A stretch of 64,000 nt of DNA from Megaleporinus macrocephalus (GCA_021613375.1 CM038710.1:29139763-29203762), one strand, 5' to 3'; counted from the first letter of the stretch, positions 11,113-24,400 are shown. Numbers and translations are program-made. Notes: generated by a model not told the origin, from the letters alone.

Positions 11113-11556
11113 AAGGTGACCAGATTTATATATGAAATAAAAAAGGGGGGCACAGTATCAATTACATGTATTTTGGCTATGATAACTGATCGGCCCACCT
11201 ATGAGCTGGTAGTACGACTCAAGTCCTGTAGCCTCATCCCTGCTTTTAATCCCTGGGTTACATTGAATCTTGAAAAGATGTTTGTGGAAATGTTGTGGAC
11301 TCAATGGACACTTGCTAGCTTCTGGTTGAGTTCACCAGTATTCTCTAAAACTAGGCCAGCAAGTGGCAGAAGTTGTTAGTAGGTAGCAGCAGCCAGAACG
11401 CCTGTTTGCCAATTCAATCACAATGAGAGACATCTGACCGGCCGCTCTGCTGCCAGGTCTTTCCTAGGACTTTCCAGTGTGTTTATAATTCACAGTTAAA
11501 AACAGGGACATTTCCAGGGACTGTCCCCAGAAAAACAGGGACGTCTGGTCATTCTA
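11113..11556. mobile_element. dispersed repeat with inverted ends (ggtgaccagat / tctggtcattc)
   Basis: The left end aaggtgaccagattt is matched by the reverse complement of the right end, agaatgaccagacgtccctg. The interior resembles the fish and vertebrate repeats built on accagacgtccc. An open frame inside it shows no known domain and I treat it as fortuitous. Confidence 0.5.
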
Positions 11557-13010
11557 TGTAATATGCTGTCAGCCCTAAGCTAGCTGGTAGGTTATTTGCC
11601 ACAGGCCAACAAGTGGCAGTAGAACTATTTGAGTACATGGTTTATTTATATGTGATGTCACAATGACTAAATGCTACAGCTTATGGTAAAGCCGATCAAA
11701 TCACTCTCACCTCACTCGGAGAAGTAGAGTCCGTACATGAGGAACACTGCTGCACACCCATTTAGTCACCCTCAAATACAGGTACCAGCACAGGAAGCTC
11801 TTAAATATTTCATTTACAGCAAACCCTTTAGCTGGGTGGCGAGTCTGGTGCTGAAGTCCTCTTACTTTCACATTAGAGAGGAGAGGAGAGGAGTTCCCAC
11901 AGCTTGCTTACACTGCCTGACTCTCATGGCGGTTTGTAATTACACCCTGGTGGACAGCATTACATTAGTCTAAATATGGCCGTGGTCTTTGGCAAGTGCA
12001 TTCTCCCCCTTATTTCTACAATGTTAGCGTCTTATCAGCACAATGATTGCACAACAGTTCAAATTTAAACGTGCATAATGACAGCAGGTATGTTACATAC
12101 AGATTGTAGGCTTTGTGATACTAGAACTCAACCTTTTATCTCCATTTTTAGGTTTTTGAAAAACATCATTGAAAAACACCTGCTGTCCTTCATATTGTGT
12201 GTAAATTTCATGATAAATGGTCTAAAAATGATTAAAACTGTAGATGATTCCATAATAATTAAAGCTGAGACATTTATATAGCATCAAGAATGAACATCTA
12301 GATTGCCTTGTCTTGTGGATCAACGGCTGTTCTTAAGAAATTTCTATATTCCAGTTTTTTTGCTATGATATTTGGAAATAACTTTGTGTTCTTCAAAATA
12401 TTTTAATTGTGAGTAAACTGTATAAATTTTAGTTCACAAGATTTCAATCTACAGTTTTTCTATAAAGTGTAACGTTACTAATCGGTACTGTTGAGCAGCA
12501 CGATCTTACAGTAGTATGTTGATGAATAGGCACACTGCATACACCTGTAAGTATCTATATTGGCGTTGGGATACTATAGCTTAAACGTAAGATCAGTGGA
12601 CTGTAGACTCACATCTGTTACTCGACCATTAGATAAATGGAAATTGGAAAATTGAAGAGACCACTGAGACACGTTAAGTCATTTTTGGGAGGGCCATTGA
12701 TATAAAACTTGGCAGTAAGCTGTTTATTAACCAGTGAGGTCCCTTAACACACCTCTCTTGCATGCTCTGGCTCATTAGGTGTAGTGCAAATATGCATCAA
12801 TTAGTAGCAATGAAGAGTGGGATTCCCCCTGGATGATTGAAGGGTCCAATGTGCTTACTGGAATGAGAGTTAATTGAGCGTCAGTTGCTAAAGCAGAGCT
12901 GAGGCAAACGTTCAGAGGTCTGACAGGTGTTCCTGAAGCTTCTTTAGTTGGTCTCTTGTGACCTGAATGATGAAGAAACGGAGTTGAGGAATTGTTGGAG
13001 AACCACCATT
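11557..13010. other. non-coding DNA, no gene recognised
   Basis: AT-rich with no coding signal. At 12130-12290 there is a region with family-A-related words (attgtgtgtaaatttcatga). Confidence 0.55.
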
Positions 13011-13770
13011 TTTAGGAGCGTAGCAAAGAAGGTTTCTAAGTGTCAGTTTTTTCACTCTTATAAATGTTTTATTAAAGGTTCTTTAGTGAAGACCATGGTT
13101 CTGTATAAAACCAGAAACACTCAAAGAACCATTTGAATCCATACATTATTACAGCATGATCGAATCACTCTTCTCTGTAATAAATAGAGAAAATCAGCTT
13201 TGAATGGTTATTTTAAATATCCCTTCAAAATTATAATATATAACATCATAATAATCATAGCATAATATTATAGCATCACATGGGCCCTGCTATTGTTACA
13301 AGTCATAGTGGTAGATATTTATATGTTCTATATAGTATGTTTGCTAAAAATGGTTCCTTAAAGGGTTCCTTAGTAATGAAAACAGTTCAGTGTAGAACCA
13401 TGAACCCTTTGCATGATTAAATGGTTCCTTGCAATACAATATCAAACTCATAACAATAGCAGAACCCTTATTGGTGCTATACGGTACACATTCTTTCAAT
13501 CTGAAGAATGCTTTTATGATGCAAAGATTTTTTTTTCAATCATTCAAAGGCATCTTTGAGTCTTTATGGTTCTATATAGAACCATTTTCTTTACTAGAAG
13601 CCCATTTTTTGGTCTGTAGCAATTACTAACTGCCTGGTAACTAGCTTTTCGGTGCTGTGTAGAATCAGTTTTAGCCACATGCAACAGTTCTTTTTATTAA
13701 AACGAAGAATAATTTGACCATGCAAAAAATCATTTATTCATTCAAATGGTTCTTTGAATGTTTAATGTTG
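13011..13770. mobile_element. dispersed repeat rich in ggttct/agaacc words
   Basis: The block repeats forms of ggttctnnn and agaacc many times (13076, 13120, 13350-13430, 13560-13590, 13748) and includes a perfect 20 bp palindrome, atggttctatatagaaccat, at 13566-13585. This pattern is a common fish repeat family, probably a non-autonomous DNA transposon. A fragment recurs at 14416-14460. Confidence 0.5.
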
Positions 13771-15344
13771 CAATGGCTGCTAGATCCGCACCCAGAACAC
13801 ACTGAGTCTCAGTCAGGATTAAGACTTTAAGTAGTCAATTTATGAGATTTTTGTGTTTTTTGCAATTAACTGTACATTCATTCACATGAATTGTGCATTA
13901 TATATACTTATACATAGTCTCATATTTTAATAAACAAGTAACTACAGCTCAGTGCTGTTTGCTCAAGGACTAGTCAGGTTGCTGATGCCTGATTAAAAAT
14001 ATGCTCTGATCCACGTGTCAAAATCAATTGCTTCAATGCTCGTGTTCAGATATTAACAGCAGTTTGAGCTGCAGAAACAATACGAGCATCTGTAAAGTGT
14101 ACACTGCAGGTTGTGCAGACAGTACAGGTCTGATGTGTGGAGAAAAGCAGACTAGGTGTTGATTCTCTTGTGAATTAATGCGGTTCAGTTGTTCAGTGAA
14201 GACCTGGATATGGATGGAGTGTTCATACACTTAAACACACTTAAACTAATATGTTTAACAACCGCACAGCAATAAAGATAGATGTGATCTCCTCAGCAAT
14301 TTCCGAGTCCACCTTACCCCATCTCCAAAACCAGTCCAATCCAAATGAGACAAGATCAAGACCACTAGTTTATGTCTGATGTAGTAAAACACTAGTTTAC
14401 TATTCCATGTAGAACCATTGTCTTTATTAAGGAACCCTCGAAGAATCCTTTTAGGGGAGATTCAATTCTCTCTCTCTCTCTCTCTCTCTCCGTCCCTGTC
14501 TCTCTTTCTCTCTCTCTTTCATGCACACTGATTCACATGTACTTATTTATTCATGACATCTTTTGTCTCCATCGGAGCAGATTCACTTCAGAAGGTTCTG
14601 CTCATGAATACTCATAACTGTTCTCAGGAAGCAGGCCAGTCGGAACATCACTGTTATTAGGTACAGATAATCATAGGAGACCTTAGAGAGGCAGGTTTTA
14701 ATGCAACGCGTGTTGTCATGGTAGCCAGGGTCATAAACCGCAGCTGGTGTCAGATGGTGGCTGGGCCTGAAAGGGAGGAGAGAAAAGCAGGAGAAGAATA
14801 TACCATGCCAGCAGCAGTCGTCTTCTCAAGCCCCCTTAATGAACACATCGGCTTCATGATTGTTCCTCGGCCTCTGCGTGAACCCCAGATGAATCACCGG
14901 GGTTTGTTTTGTTTGTTTTCAATCACACTTCTTACGTAATCTAACTAGTAGAATTCCTGGTCAACTAGATCCCGCCTGTCCGACACGTTTGAGCTCAAAA
15001 TGATTAATGTTCTGTTTGACTCCGACTCCTGCCGGGGTAGCGTTGCCTGGCAACTGTTGTGGCCTCACATGTGCGGCGATGGTTGGGTAGCCTCGGCTCT
15101 TGTTGTTTACGGGATGTCTGCGTGGCTGGAGTCAGCTGGGGATGAAGGATGCCTAAAAAGCATTGTCAACTCAAAGGTCCTCCGCACTAACTGACCAATG
15201 CATGCTCTGCCCACAGCTCTGAATATTACTAGAGGAGGCTGTTGTCCTGTAAGCTGCCTGCAGAGCTGATTGTTGAACATCACCTACATGATAAAGATGT
15301 CATGATGAATAAAATAACAGAAACTGTTTGGATTAAAATCTTAC
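13771..15344. other. non-coding DNA with (TC)n microsatellite
   Basis: No gene recognised. A (TC)n tract occupies about 14466-14520. The stretch 14700-15230 is less AT-rich but has no supportable exon. Confidence 0.55.
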
Positions 15345-15745
15345 AATAAGAGTGAAACATACACTGAAATGAAAAGTTTAGAAAGTTTTGGCCTCTCCTG
15401 TGAAGATACCAGTGTGGCAGCCCAGTCATCTTACAAGAAGGCTCTGGGTTTGATTCCCCGCTAGACGACGAGGGTCTTTCCTGTGAGTTTGCATGTGCTC
15501 TCTCTGTCTGTGTGGGAGTCCAGAGACCTGCATTCAGACGAGGTACCAAATTACCTCTAGGTGTGTGAATGTGTGTCTGCCCTGTGATGGACTGGTGGCC
15601 TGTCCAGAGTGTTTTCTGCTTTCCATCCAGTGAAAACTGGGATATGCTTCAGTACCCCCGTGTTCCAGCAGGATAAGTGGCTCTGAAGATGAATGAATGT
15701 ACAAGTTGCTATTTTGGAGATGTTTTTCTTTGTGCTGATATATGT
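15345..15745 (-). mobile_element. family A MITE interrupted by a SINE
   Basis: Minus-strand family-A sequence (gttttggcctctcctgtgaag) stops near 15403 and resumes at about 15702 with caagttgctattttggagat. In other copies these two words are adjacent. The roughly 300 bp between them is the tRNA-headed element listed separately, so this is a nested insertion. Confidence 0.75.
15404..15701 (+). mobile_element. tRNA-headed SINE-like retroposon
   Basis: The head has a B-box-like gggtttgattcc near 15448. Then come the fish-repeat words gagtttgcatgtgctctctc, gtgatggactggtggcctgt and ggataagtggctctgaag, and an ATGA-type tail. It belongs to the same broad family as the truncated copies at 9245, 19322 and 34398. 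Confidence 0.75.
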
Positions 15746-15900
15746 CACTGTTCATATCCAAAATGACTTTACTTTACAACAGAGGACAAAAATGCTCTTT
15801 ACTTGTAATGTAAGTTAAGGGTAAGGTATTTAGTTTAAAGCAGTTTTAAGCAATTTTATTGGTCCAACTGGTGAAATTTTGACACAACACAAAAGACAAC
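15746..15900 (+). mobile_element. decayed family A MITE copy
   Basis: Contains the family words actttactttacaac, acttgtaatgtaagtta and attttattggtccaactggt in the same order as the copy at 17221. Ends are eroded. Confidence 0.5.
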
Positions 15901-15956
15901 TTTAGAGTTCAAATTTTGTAGAAAACTAAAAATCACAAAAAATTGAGAATTGTTTT

Positions 15957-16229
15957 ACACTACAGTATACAGGCCACACTACAGTATACAGGCCACACTA
16001 CAGTATACAGACCACACTACAGTATACAGGCCACACTACAGTATACAGACCACACTACAGTATACAGGCCACACTACCGTATACAGGCCACACTACAGTA
16101 CACAAGCCACACTACAGTATACAGGCCACACTACCGTATACAGGCCACACTACAGTACACAAGCCACACTACAGTATACAGGCCACACTACAGTACACAA
16201 GCCACACTACAGTATACAAGCGACACTAT
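15957..16229. repeat. 19 bp minisatellite, about 13-14 copies
   Basis: Unit cactacagtatacaggcca with variants (agacc, ccgtatac, gtacacaagcc). The unit has no stop codon in several frames, so long open frames with repetitive peptides cross it. These are not genes. Confidence 0.97.
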
Positions 16230-17220
16230 ATATAGATAACTGTAATACACTAGGTCAGAAACATGGTGAAAAACGTTGTCATTAATTGTCATCTACAGTC
16301 TCCTGTCACCATCTTTACAGGTAACTATCACGACATATGTCCCCTGTGGTGTACCATGATAAATAAAGCTTAGACATCATCAAGTAAAAACCCTATGAAC
16401 TGCTGCTAGCATGCCTATGGGATTCTAACACAGAAATGTGAAGCTTCTGAAAGACTTTTTATATTTTACTGGCAGTTTCACAATGACTCAGCAGAGAGAC
16501 CCGATATAGAACTGGTGCTGCTATTTTTTGTTTCTAATAACCCACTGATTTTGTTGTCACAGGTATTCACAGTCAGTGACATATCTAGGACTTCCAGAAA
16601 ACCTGGTGTGACATTTTTTGCGGTAACTTGGTTTCAACTATTAAAAATCAACATGTGGTTTGATTCTACTGTCACTTTGTAATTATGCAGATGAGTAATC
16701 TGTCACTTTAGGCCTTCTCCTCAGCGCTTATAGTAGGAGAGCTTGCTTAACTATATCTGCTTAGTTACTACAAAGAAAAACATTCCTGATTGGCCAGTTT
16801 ACGTACAAGCATGATTTCCACTGAATAAATAAATAAATAAAGTTACAGACATGCACTTATTTTTGTGCCCAGAAGTCTGTAAGCCTTCTCTGAAAGCCCT
16901 GAAGGTTCCCCTCCATATGTTATAATGTTTTGATGCCATGACAGCTAATTAGAGCGCATAGCAGTAATAATAATCACGTGATATAAGCTGTTTTGACATC
17001 AAACATTATGACATCTGTCATGATAATTGAACGTTTGGTAAATAATAAAGAAGTCCTGCCTTAGTTCGCTGGTGCATGCGTCAAACTTTCACCTCAGGCA
17101 TAACCACCTCATAGCTGTGTTAAAGTTAGGTAGGAGGATTCAGGTAAAGGGTTACCTAAGTATTTATTGTTACTCACTGACAGGGCCTCCTTTTCAATAT
17201 ACTATAATAATATACTTATC
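16230..17220. other. non-coding DNA, no gene recognised
   Basis: AT-rich, no exon or element recognised apart from a short (AAAT)n run at about 16826-16842. Confidence 0.55.
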
Positions 17221-17412
17221 TATATTGTCGCTGTCCAATGAAAAACAAGGTGTCTCCAAAGTTGTAACTTTAGGAGAGACCAAAAACCTACCGTACTTTC
17301 AGTGTAGGGCAATGGAACCAGATTTTTTTCAAGCTATTTTGGAGTATTTCTATTGGTCCATTCACCATGAAATTTTTTACACGATGTAAAACACACATTG
17401 GTGATGTAGAAA
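17221..17412 (+). mobile_element. family A MITE, 3' end missing
   Basis: Begins tatattgtcgctgtccaatg and keeps the family order (gagagaccaaaaacct, tctattggtccattcaccat). The terminal inverted repeat at the right is absent. An open frame crosses it by chance. Confidence 0.7.
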
Positions 17413-18362
17413 GAAGTCAAGCCAAGCCAAGTCAAAATTCAAACATTGCTACATGCAAGCTTAAAACGACTGTGTTAAATTGACATCATAAAACGGGCAG
17501 TCGTATCAAAATGTCCTACACAAACCAGCAAGCTTAGTTAATCTTAATTCCAACCTTCATTAGGCTTCCAAACTCTTCGTTCAGCACAACTCTGGCAAAA
17601 ACTACATGTCAGCTTACGAGGCAGAGTAACATTACATGACTTTATTTCAGGAAGGCTTATTTGTCGTGAGTCTGACAAAGACTGACCAAACTTTTTGGCA
17701 TAAGATGAATTTATTGGAGGGCTGCGGTTAGATGAAGTGAAGTTAAACGAAAACTCACAGTTAAGTTTACAGCCTACATCGCAATCTCAGGAAAAAACTA
17801 GTCAGGGATGAATACTCTGTTATCGGTTACTTGCTTTTTTTTCCTGTTACCTGTGACTCTGCCTTGCAGCCTTGTATCTCTTTCAGCTTTCCCCAACATG
17901 TAAAAGCCGGTTTGAGTTTTACTCTCGTCTGGTCTCTTGCTCGGTCACTCTCTCTTTTTCTCCTCCTCACTTACCTTCACAATATCTTCATCTGGCTCTT
18001 CGCAGCCTCTGCTATGAGGATCATGCTGGGAATCCTGAGCTTGTTTCTTCTTATAGATAGCTAAAGAGCCATAATTGTTGATATGTTCTGGTAATAAATC
18101 TCATGCACACTCCTCCAAAGTTCCATAGCACTTTAGCAGGTGCTCTGGACCCAGAGTGGCAATAACTGAGACGCCATTCTCCCTATAAGCCTGTGTATCA
18201 TCACAATGACATTAAAGCAGTAAAATTAACCAATCATATCTTCCCTCTAAGTGGGCGGGCTTAACTGTATGATAATTTCCGCCCTCTGTGGCAACCTAGC
18301 TAGTGCTAGGCTACCACCGCTAGCTAGTTTGCTGAGTCACGTTGGAAGCCGAAGCTAGCACT
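17413..18362. other. non-coding DNA, no gene recognised
   Basis: No supportable gene. Around 18290-18335 there is a cluster of gctagctag words. The open frames at 17831-18064 show no domain. Confidence 0.5.

Positions 18363-18418
<56 letters not shown>
18363..18418. repeat. (ATCT)n microsatellite
   Basis: Fourteen uninterrupted tetranucleotide units. Confidence 0.98.
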
Positions 18419-19310
18419 GTCACACATGTTAAAATATGCCATGCTATTTGTTTATGACATCTGATTGTGGGCACATGGCCTTGCTGTGCGCCTGTTTGCT
18501 GAACGATCGTCATGAACATGAGCAAGCTTTTGCTTCTGCCGTCACTCAAGTGATTCCTTATGCCTGTAATAATCACAAGGTGTTCAGACACATGCAGCTC
18601 TGGGATGAAGTTGATTCCATTCCTGTCAGCTTTTGTTGTGCACCCTCTCATTCCGTGAAACAACCAGCCGGAGTTTATTTTTAGGCAGTTGTAATACATG
18701 TGACATGTCAAGCTATTTACCCAGTTTACACCGGTATGTGACAACACCTACTCGTGGTATGCACGTTTGGCGGAAGGTCAGATTACAGTGTATCCTTTTC
18801 TGACACATAGATAAAACTTACAGAGGAAAAAGAGTTGAGGGTTTAAAAGCCTGCAGTAATGCGGTGAGCAGACAGAGAGGGAACAGTTGAGAAACTGTTT
18901 TAAGTTTTAATGTCACACACAGGATGAGATCAAGCAAAGGTCTGCACCGGCTATGCTCAGCATGCATAAAAGTGAGTTAACGCAACAATGACAGTGAGAA
19001 GAGGAGGAGGAAGAGGCCGCCGGGAAACACTGTAGATGCGGGTAATTTTGTTAACTGCCTTAATGCGGTTTCATTGCGAGTTTGATTGAGAGATTGAGAG
19101 AAAAGCCTGCAATAAGAACTGTAATCAAATTCCTGGTTATGGGCTTGTGGAGCTAGTTGTAGTGGCGCTAGCGATAGCAGTAGCCAAAAACGAGGCCTAA
19201 TAAAACACCAGGCCCTGATGGCTCAGCACATCATTTTACAGGGGCTCTTATTCAGGGCCAATATTATCTTTTACTTGCTTTTCTTTCCTCTTTGTGTCTT
19301 TTCTTATATA
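18419..19310. other. non-coding DNA, no gene recognised
   Basis: No gene recognised. Open frames exist on both strands over 18412-18747 without family resemblance or splice support. Confidence 0.5.
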
Positions 19311-19321
19311 AAGAGTTTATT

Positions 19322-19431
19322 CACCCGATGACATTGGGATTGGCTTCAGCCACGTCCTCCCACCCCCCCACCCCCGCGACCCCGACTAGCAGGATAAAGC
19401 GGCAGATAATGGATGGATGGATGGATGGATT
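19322..19431 (+). mobile_element. 5'-truncated retroposon, ATGG-tailed
   Basis: Same 3' end as the copy at 9245: gggattggcttcagcc, gactagcaggataaagcggc, then four ggat units. The flanks carry an imperfect duplication, aagagtttatt (19311-19321) against aagagttgatt (from 19432), 10 of 11 matching. Confidence 0.75.
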
Positions 19432-21359
19432 AAGAGTTGATTTAGTATATAAACATTGTTGCCATTTTAAAATTTAGGCCAGAAAATGCTCAACCTCAAT
19501 TAAGAGTTATTGCAATATCACAGAAAAAGATATTTACATATTTTTTGTCCTTTACATTGTGTGTAAAGTTCTGGATGGATAGGCCTAAGGAAATATGTCT
19601 TAAAAAGTCCACATGCACTGACTTAAAGTAAAAATAAAGTATGTTTCTTCTTTTTTCTGTAAAGCCATCATTTTGGAAAGATTTCGGAAGATTTGAACAC
19701 CCCCAGTCAAGTAACATGCTTTAGTCTTTTTTTTTAAGATCAATTTTTCCAAGATTTTCTGCACATTGTAGCATATAGTTTATATCTATTTATTTACTTG
19801 AACATTCAGAAAAAAAATAAATATCAACATAAAATAAATAAAAATATGCCATATGTTTCGTACAGCCCACATTAAAAGCAAGTCTGTTCTCTGTACAGAA
19901 CTTTTTATTTAGAAAAAATTGACCAAACAGGAGTGCTCAAACTTTTGCATATGACTGTATCTGACTATTCAGCACACAGTAGTTGATGCACAATACAGGC
20001 CAGCCCATCAGCATAGAGGGCATTTAAGAAGATTTCCACAGTAATAGCTGTAGCTAAGGTTATCATTTAATGGTTTTAGACCTATTGTACTCTCTTCACT
20101 ATTGGCTATGTTAACAAATGGAAATCATAGAACATTTGAATTGGAACATTTAATAATAATAATAATCCTTCCCTGACCTATAATGAGCAATCACTCATCA
20201 TCCTGGCTCATCATATACTTAATAGCAATGTGTTCAAGAACAGTTGTATTTAACAGTTGCTGCCCCCATCTGACCACCAATGAATGTTCCTAGGAGACAA
20301 TAAGAGCGTAAGGTATTTCAAAACGTCTTTTGATGCACACGCTATTTGGGGAGTTAGATGTAGTTATGGTTACAAAGTGATTCTGCATTCTGGTTAGCTT
20401 TACAGATATACATAGATATACAGCAGGGAACATTGTTATAATCACTGTATATATCACAACAGGTCTTCTGAACACTTTCTTATCTAACCACTGCAGTCAC
20501 GCCAGCTTTCTCCTTATAGCATTAACACATTATAAAATCTACAACAATGTTATCCCGTCCGAAAGCAGCCAACAAAAACAATAAAAAGCATTTCACATTT
20601 CGAACAAGATGGAATGAAACTCCTTCCTGACTCTGCAGCTGCGCCTGCCTGCATTGTGATGATGAGTGTAGTATATCTTAAATATTTCTCATATCACAGT
20701 ACATGCCCATGTCATTGTGTGCTTTCCAAACACTGAGTATTGAGCTGGATGATTTGCTGGTAAATGAGCTTATCCCCCTACACCCGCAATCAAGCCAATG
20801 TGAATAATACACGGCTTCTAAATGCATAAGACAAATGGCGCTTTATGGCATAATTAGACTGCCTCAGGGAACAATAACATGGCAGGTGTTTTGTTCATGG
20901 AGGCAGCTCCTCTTAGTATTCACTTGCATTTGATCAGGGCTCTCTCAGAGACAGCTGCAACTGACAGAGGAGAATGCAGTCAACTCATGGTAATATGATC
21001 TGGAATTATCTGTAACTTTATCGGGGAGATGTGGAGCTCTTGTGTTTCACATCCAGCTGAAATAACTGAGAGCGATCGGCCTTTTTCACTTGATGGGTTC
21101 TATCAATAGCTATTAGCTCAGGACTGATTTGGATGACTTTGGAGCGATGGATTTATTATATACGTTGTTGGGAGTGGGTTTTACACGTGCAAGGAATATC
21201 AATGCGACACAATGATTAGCACCATGATCATAAAAAAAACATATATTTGATCTCTTGTTCTTTCCAAAGTATTTTTAACATCAAACAAACTTTTGGGTTC
21301 TTGGTTGCCATTCGTTCAGGATATTTCTTGCAATCAAAACATTTAAGCCAGTTACCTAA
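19432..21359. other. non-coding DNA with decayed repeats
   Basis: No gene recognised. 19530-19640 holds words related to family A (acattgtgtgtaaagttct). A transposon-end-like ctcaaacttttgcatatgac lies at about 19938. Confidence 0.5.
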
Positions 21360-21480
21360 TGGCGAGGAAGTGAGCCATGATTCAGAAGGTTTGGGTTCAA
21401 ATCTCAGGACTAACTGCATATTGTTAATCATGGCACTTAACCCCCACTGCTCCAGGTGGTCCTGCTCTACTTATGATGCT
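21360..21480 (+). mobile_element. tRNA-derived SINE fragment
   Basis: A B-box-like gggttcaaatctc at about 21393 is followed by ggcacttaacccccactgct (21432-21451), the arrangement of common fish tRNA-SINEs. The head and 3' end are eroded. Confidence 0.6.
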
Positions 21481-24400
21481 ATGTAGAGCCTGGACCAGGC
21501 ATAGTTAGGCAGGTTAACAAGCAGCATATAGAAAAAGGGCTCGGGTTGGTTCAGCTGGTTTAGCTTCAATGCAAGGACAGCTGTTTGGGGAAAGGTACAC
21601 TGTTGGCAGCACTGCAACACAACAAGAGAAGATTTTTTTTATCATCAGCTTCTTGAATTTAGCAAAAATTCAAGCCATTGGTCGAGTGTCCAGGATTTTT
21701 TTTACAGGGCTGCAACACTAATACCTACAGGACTCTTGTAAACAGCAGCTCAGTTGTCTGGCACACATTACAGGATAATCAAGCCCATATCCCGGATTAT
21801 CCTGTGGTGTGGAGTGTCTATAATTAAATAATCTTTACTCCTCCAGTCTACTCCAGTCCAGCCAGGGCTTCCCCGATGGTGAACTGTGAATATCAAACAT
21901 GTTCAATATTTACGACTCCATATCCTTTAGTGTGGGGTGGATGCTGATTCTCTGTTGTGCAAAGTGATATTGACACCATGCCTGAAAGACTGTCAACCAA
22001 TGAGAGCCAAGCTGAATAGAACTTGTCAGTGTGTGTAGAAGGAGTAAGTGGACAACACCATGAATGTGTTCATAATGTATGCTGTAAAACGTAACACAAC
22101 AGAAGCAACAAAGAAAGGAGCTTGACAGAACCCACCAGCAGAGTAATGGCCTCCCGGTCATCCACCATTCTTGTTTACAATAGTTTAGATCTAAATTAGT
22201 TGTTTGTAAGCATCTCTGGTTTTGAGGAACCAGAACTATTGGACTCTTGTTCATGTGGATAATCTGAAAGTGTGTATCATGTATTTGGGAGACTATGATG
22301 ACCAACAACAATCAATGATAAAAATTATGTGGGGTCTCCTGCATTTTTCACAACGGTTAGGTTTTTTAAAAACCTGTAGTGTAAACTAGACATTAAGCTA
22401 TCATGACAAGCTCATTAGCTAACCCTGTTAATAATCGAATGAAAAAATAATGGTAGTCCAATGTTGTTGTATTGTGTTATCAACCCTAGTTTCAGCCATA
22501 GTATCATGTGACGTAATTCCGAAACCATCAGCTACATAAGGCTCTAATATGTTTCATTATCTGTATGAGTTGCTTTCCTTCCTTTTAGCTGGTGGTTTGG
22601 TAGAAACAGCTTTCTATGAATTTTTTATGTGTGCTTTTACAGTAATCAGTGAAGATTGGTGTCAGCTAGAGGCTGATGTTATGGTACACAGCACACTTGG
22701 AAACTGTATCTACCAAGTGAAAGGACGCCACACAATGTAAAGGTTTATGTCAAGGTTTATAACTGGTGGAACTGAATGTCCAGGCCAAGAACTACTTATA
22801 TTTATGACTGTAGTAACAACTAATGGTTAATTTATCTGTTATAACATCTGCAAGTCTGTGTTTACCACCCTCAACATTCATTGCTAAGCAACAGAACGTA
22901 GCCCTCCATACCAGACATCTCAGGCCTTTGTACTATAATCCCTTAGAGGCATGAAATGTCGATGTCTGCATTTGTGTTCATCATCACTTCTTCCATTCTG
23001 TCAGATGGGTATTAGATAACTCCATCATAAACAAGCAAGCTAGAGCAAAAGCTCTGCCCTACTACAGATTCTCATGGACGTAGCCGCTAAAGCGAAGCCT
23101 CTGCTTTTTCCTTTTTCTGGATGACCATGTCCCTCTCTGCCCATAAGTGAAGGCGAGCGGCGGCTTTGTCCGCTGTTCTGGCCACCAAAAGTCACCCTCA
23201 CCCTCTACTAATGGTTGAAATTTGTCTGGGTGAGCGGAGCTTGGCATCTGCTCTGACTCTCGACCTTTGAACACAGGTAAGGGGCAACCTTTTCTCTCAG
23301 CTTCAGGCTTCAAAGACACCATGGTGGTGTGTATTTACTAAAAGCTGCTTTCTGTTAGGCACAAGCCACTTTTTCCTCTGACTGCAGCACAGGCAAGGTC
23401 AATTGCCACTGGAAGCTTGTATGAGAATAGATATTTCCCTTGATAGCTCCCTAATGACCTGATCGTCTGTCTCTTTAGAGAGGGTGTTCTTGACATTGAA
23501 CAGTTGTGTTTTCCAGTGCTTAGGGTAAATAGTGGCTGTGAATGATCACAGACATTACCCCAAGCCTTGTAGCACCGTTGCTGTTGGCTGGGATGAGAAT
23601 GTAAAGTTTTTTTTTTTATGTCTCCCCTCCAACCAGCTGCCAATGTCTGTTGAAGGAACCCATTAAGAATTGAAGCTCATGCATTTTTGAGTGTTCCTTC
23701 AGTGACTGTCATCTGGAAAGGACATTACATGAATATGTTAACACATGAATGTCATAACCATGTAGCATAAATGTCAGTGTAATGGGCTTGTGATATTTTT
23801 ATAAAGCTAAAGAGGAGGCTCTTTCTGAAGCCCCTCTAGTGTGCTTGCTTATATACTTAATATAATTGAATATTTGTAGTAGATTATTTATCAGACTATA
23901 AGACACTGAGTGTATCTACATGCACTTAATAACTTAATTATAATTGGCTGTCTATGGGTATCCGACTATCAAATAGTCATGTATACTCTGATTTCTTAGA
24001 TCTTAGAAACTCTGTAATCAGGTTTCTCAGCGTCTGAATACTCTGTCTATGATTTGTTTTAGTTTTCTTAGTCTCTGCACGTGCATACAGGCTGCTATAC
24101 TGGAAATAACAAGAAGCATTTGCCATAGCAATGGAAGGATGGCAACAAAACACTTGAAACATCAGTGAAACCAATTAGGTGCTTGACGAAATAAGGAATA
24201 TTTATTAGTTGCTGTTATTGGTTGCAAAGCACAAATCTGAAAATTGCCTAAATTATGTATGGAGTCTCCCATTATCTGTGCATGTAAACTCAGTGAACTT
24301 GATTTTATGTAGTTATCAGATTGTTATGTGCATGTAAACACATTAACTGTAGGCCATCTGTGTGTAACGTGTCATGACTGTGTTGAGCTGCTAGTGAGCA

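Noticed and set aside
15440..15470. Functional tRNA gene
   Set aside because: Only a B-box-like word at the head of a SINE. No cloverleaf can be drawn. The same holds at 21393.
15943..16285. Repetitive-peptide open frames
   Set aside because: Produced by a stop-free 19 bp minisatellite in more than one frame.
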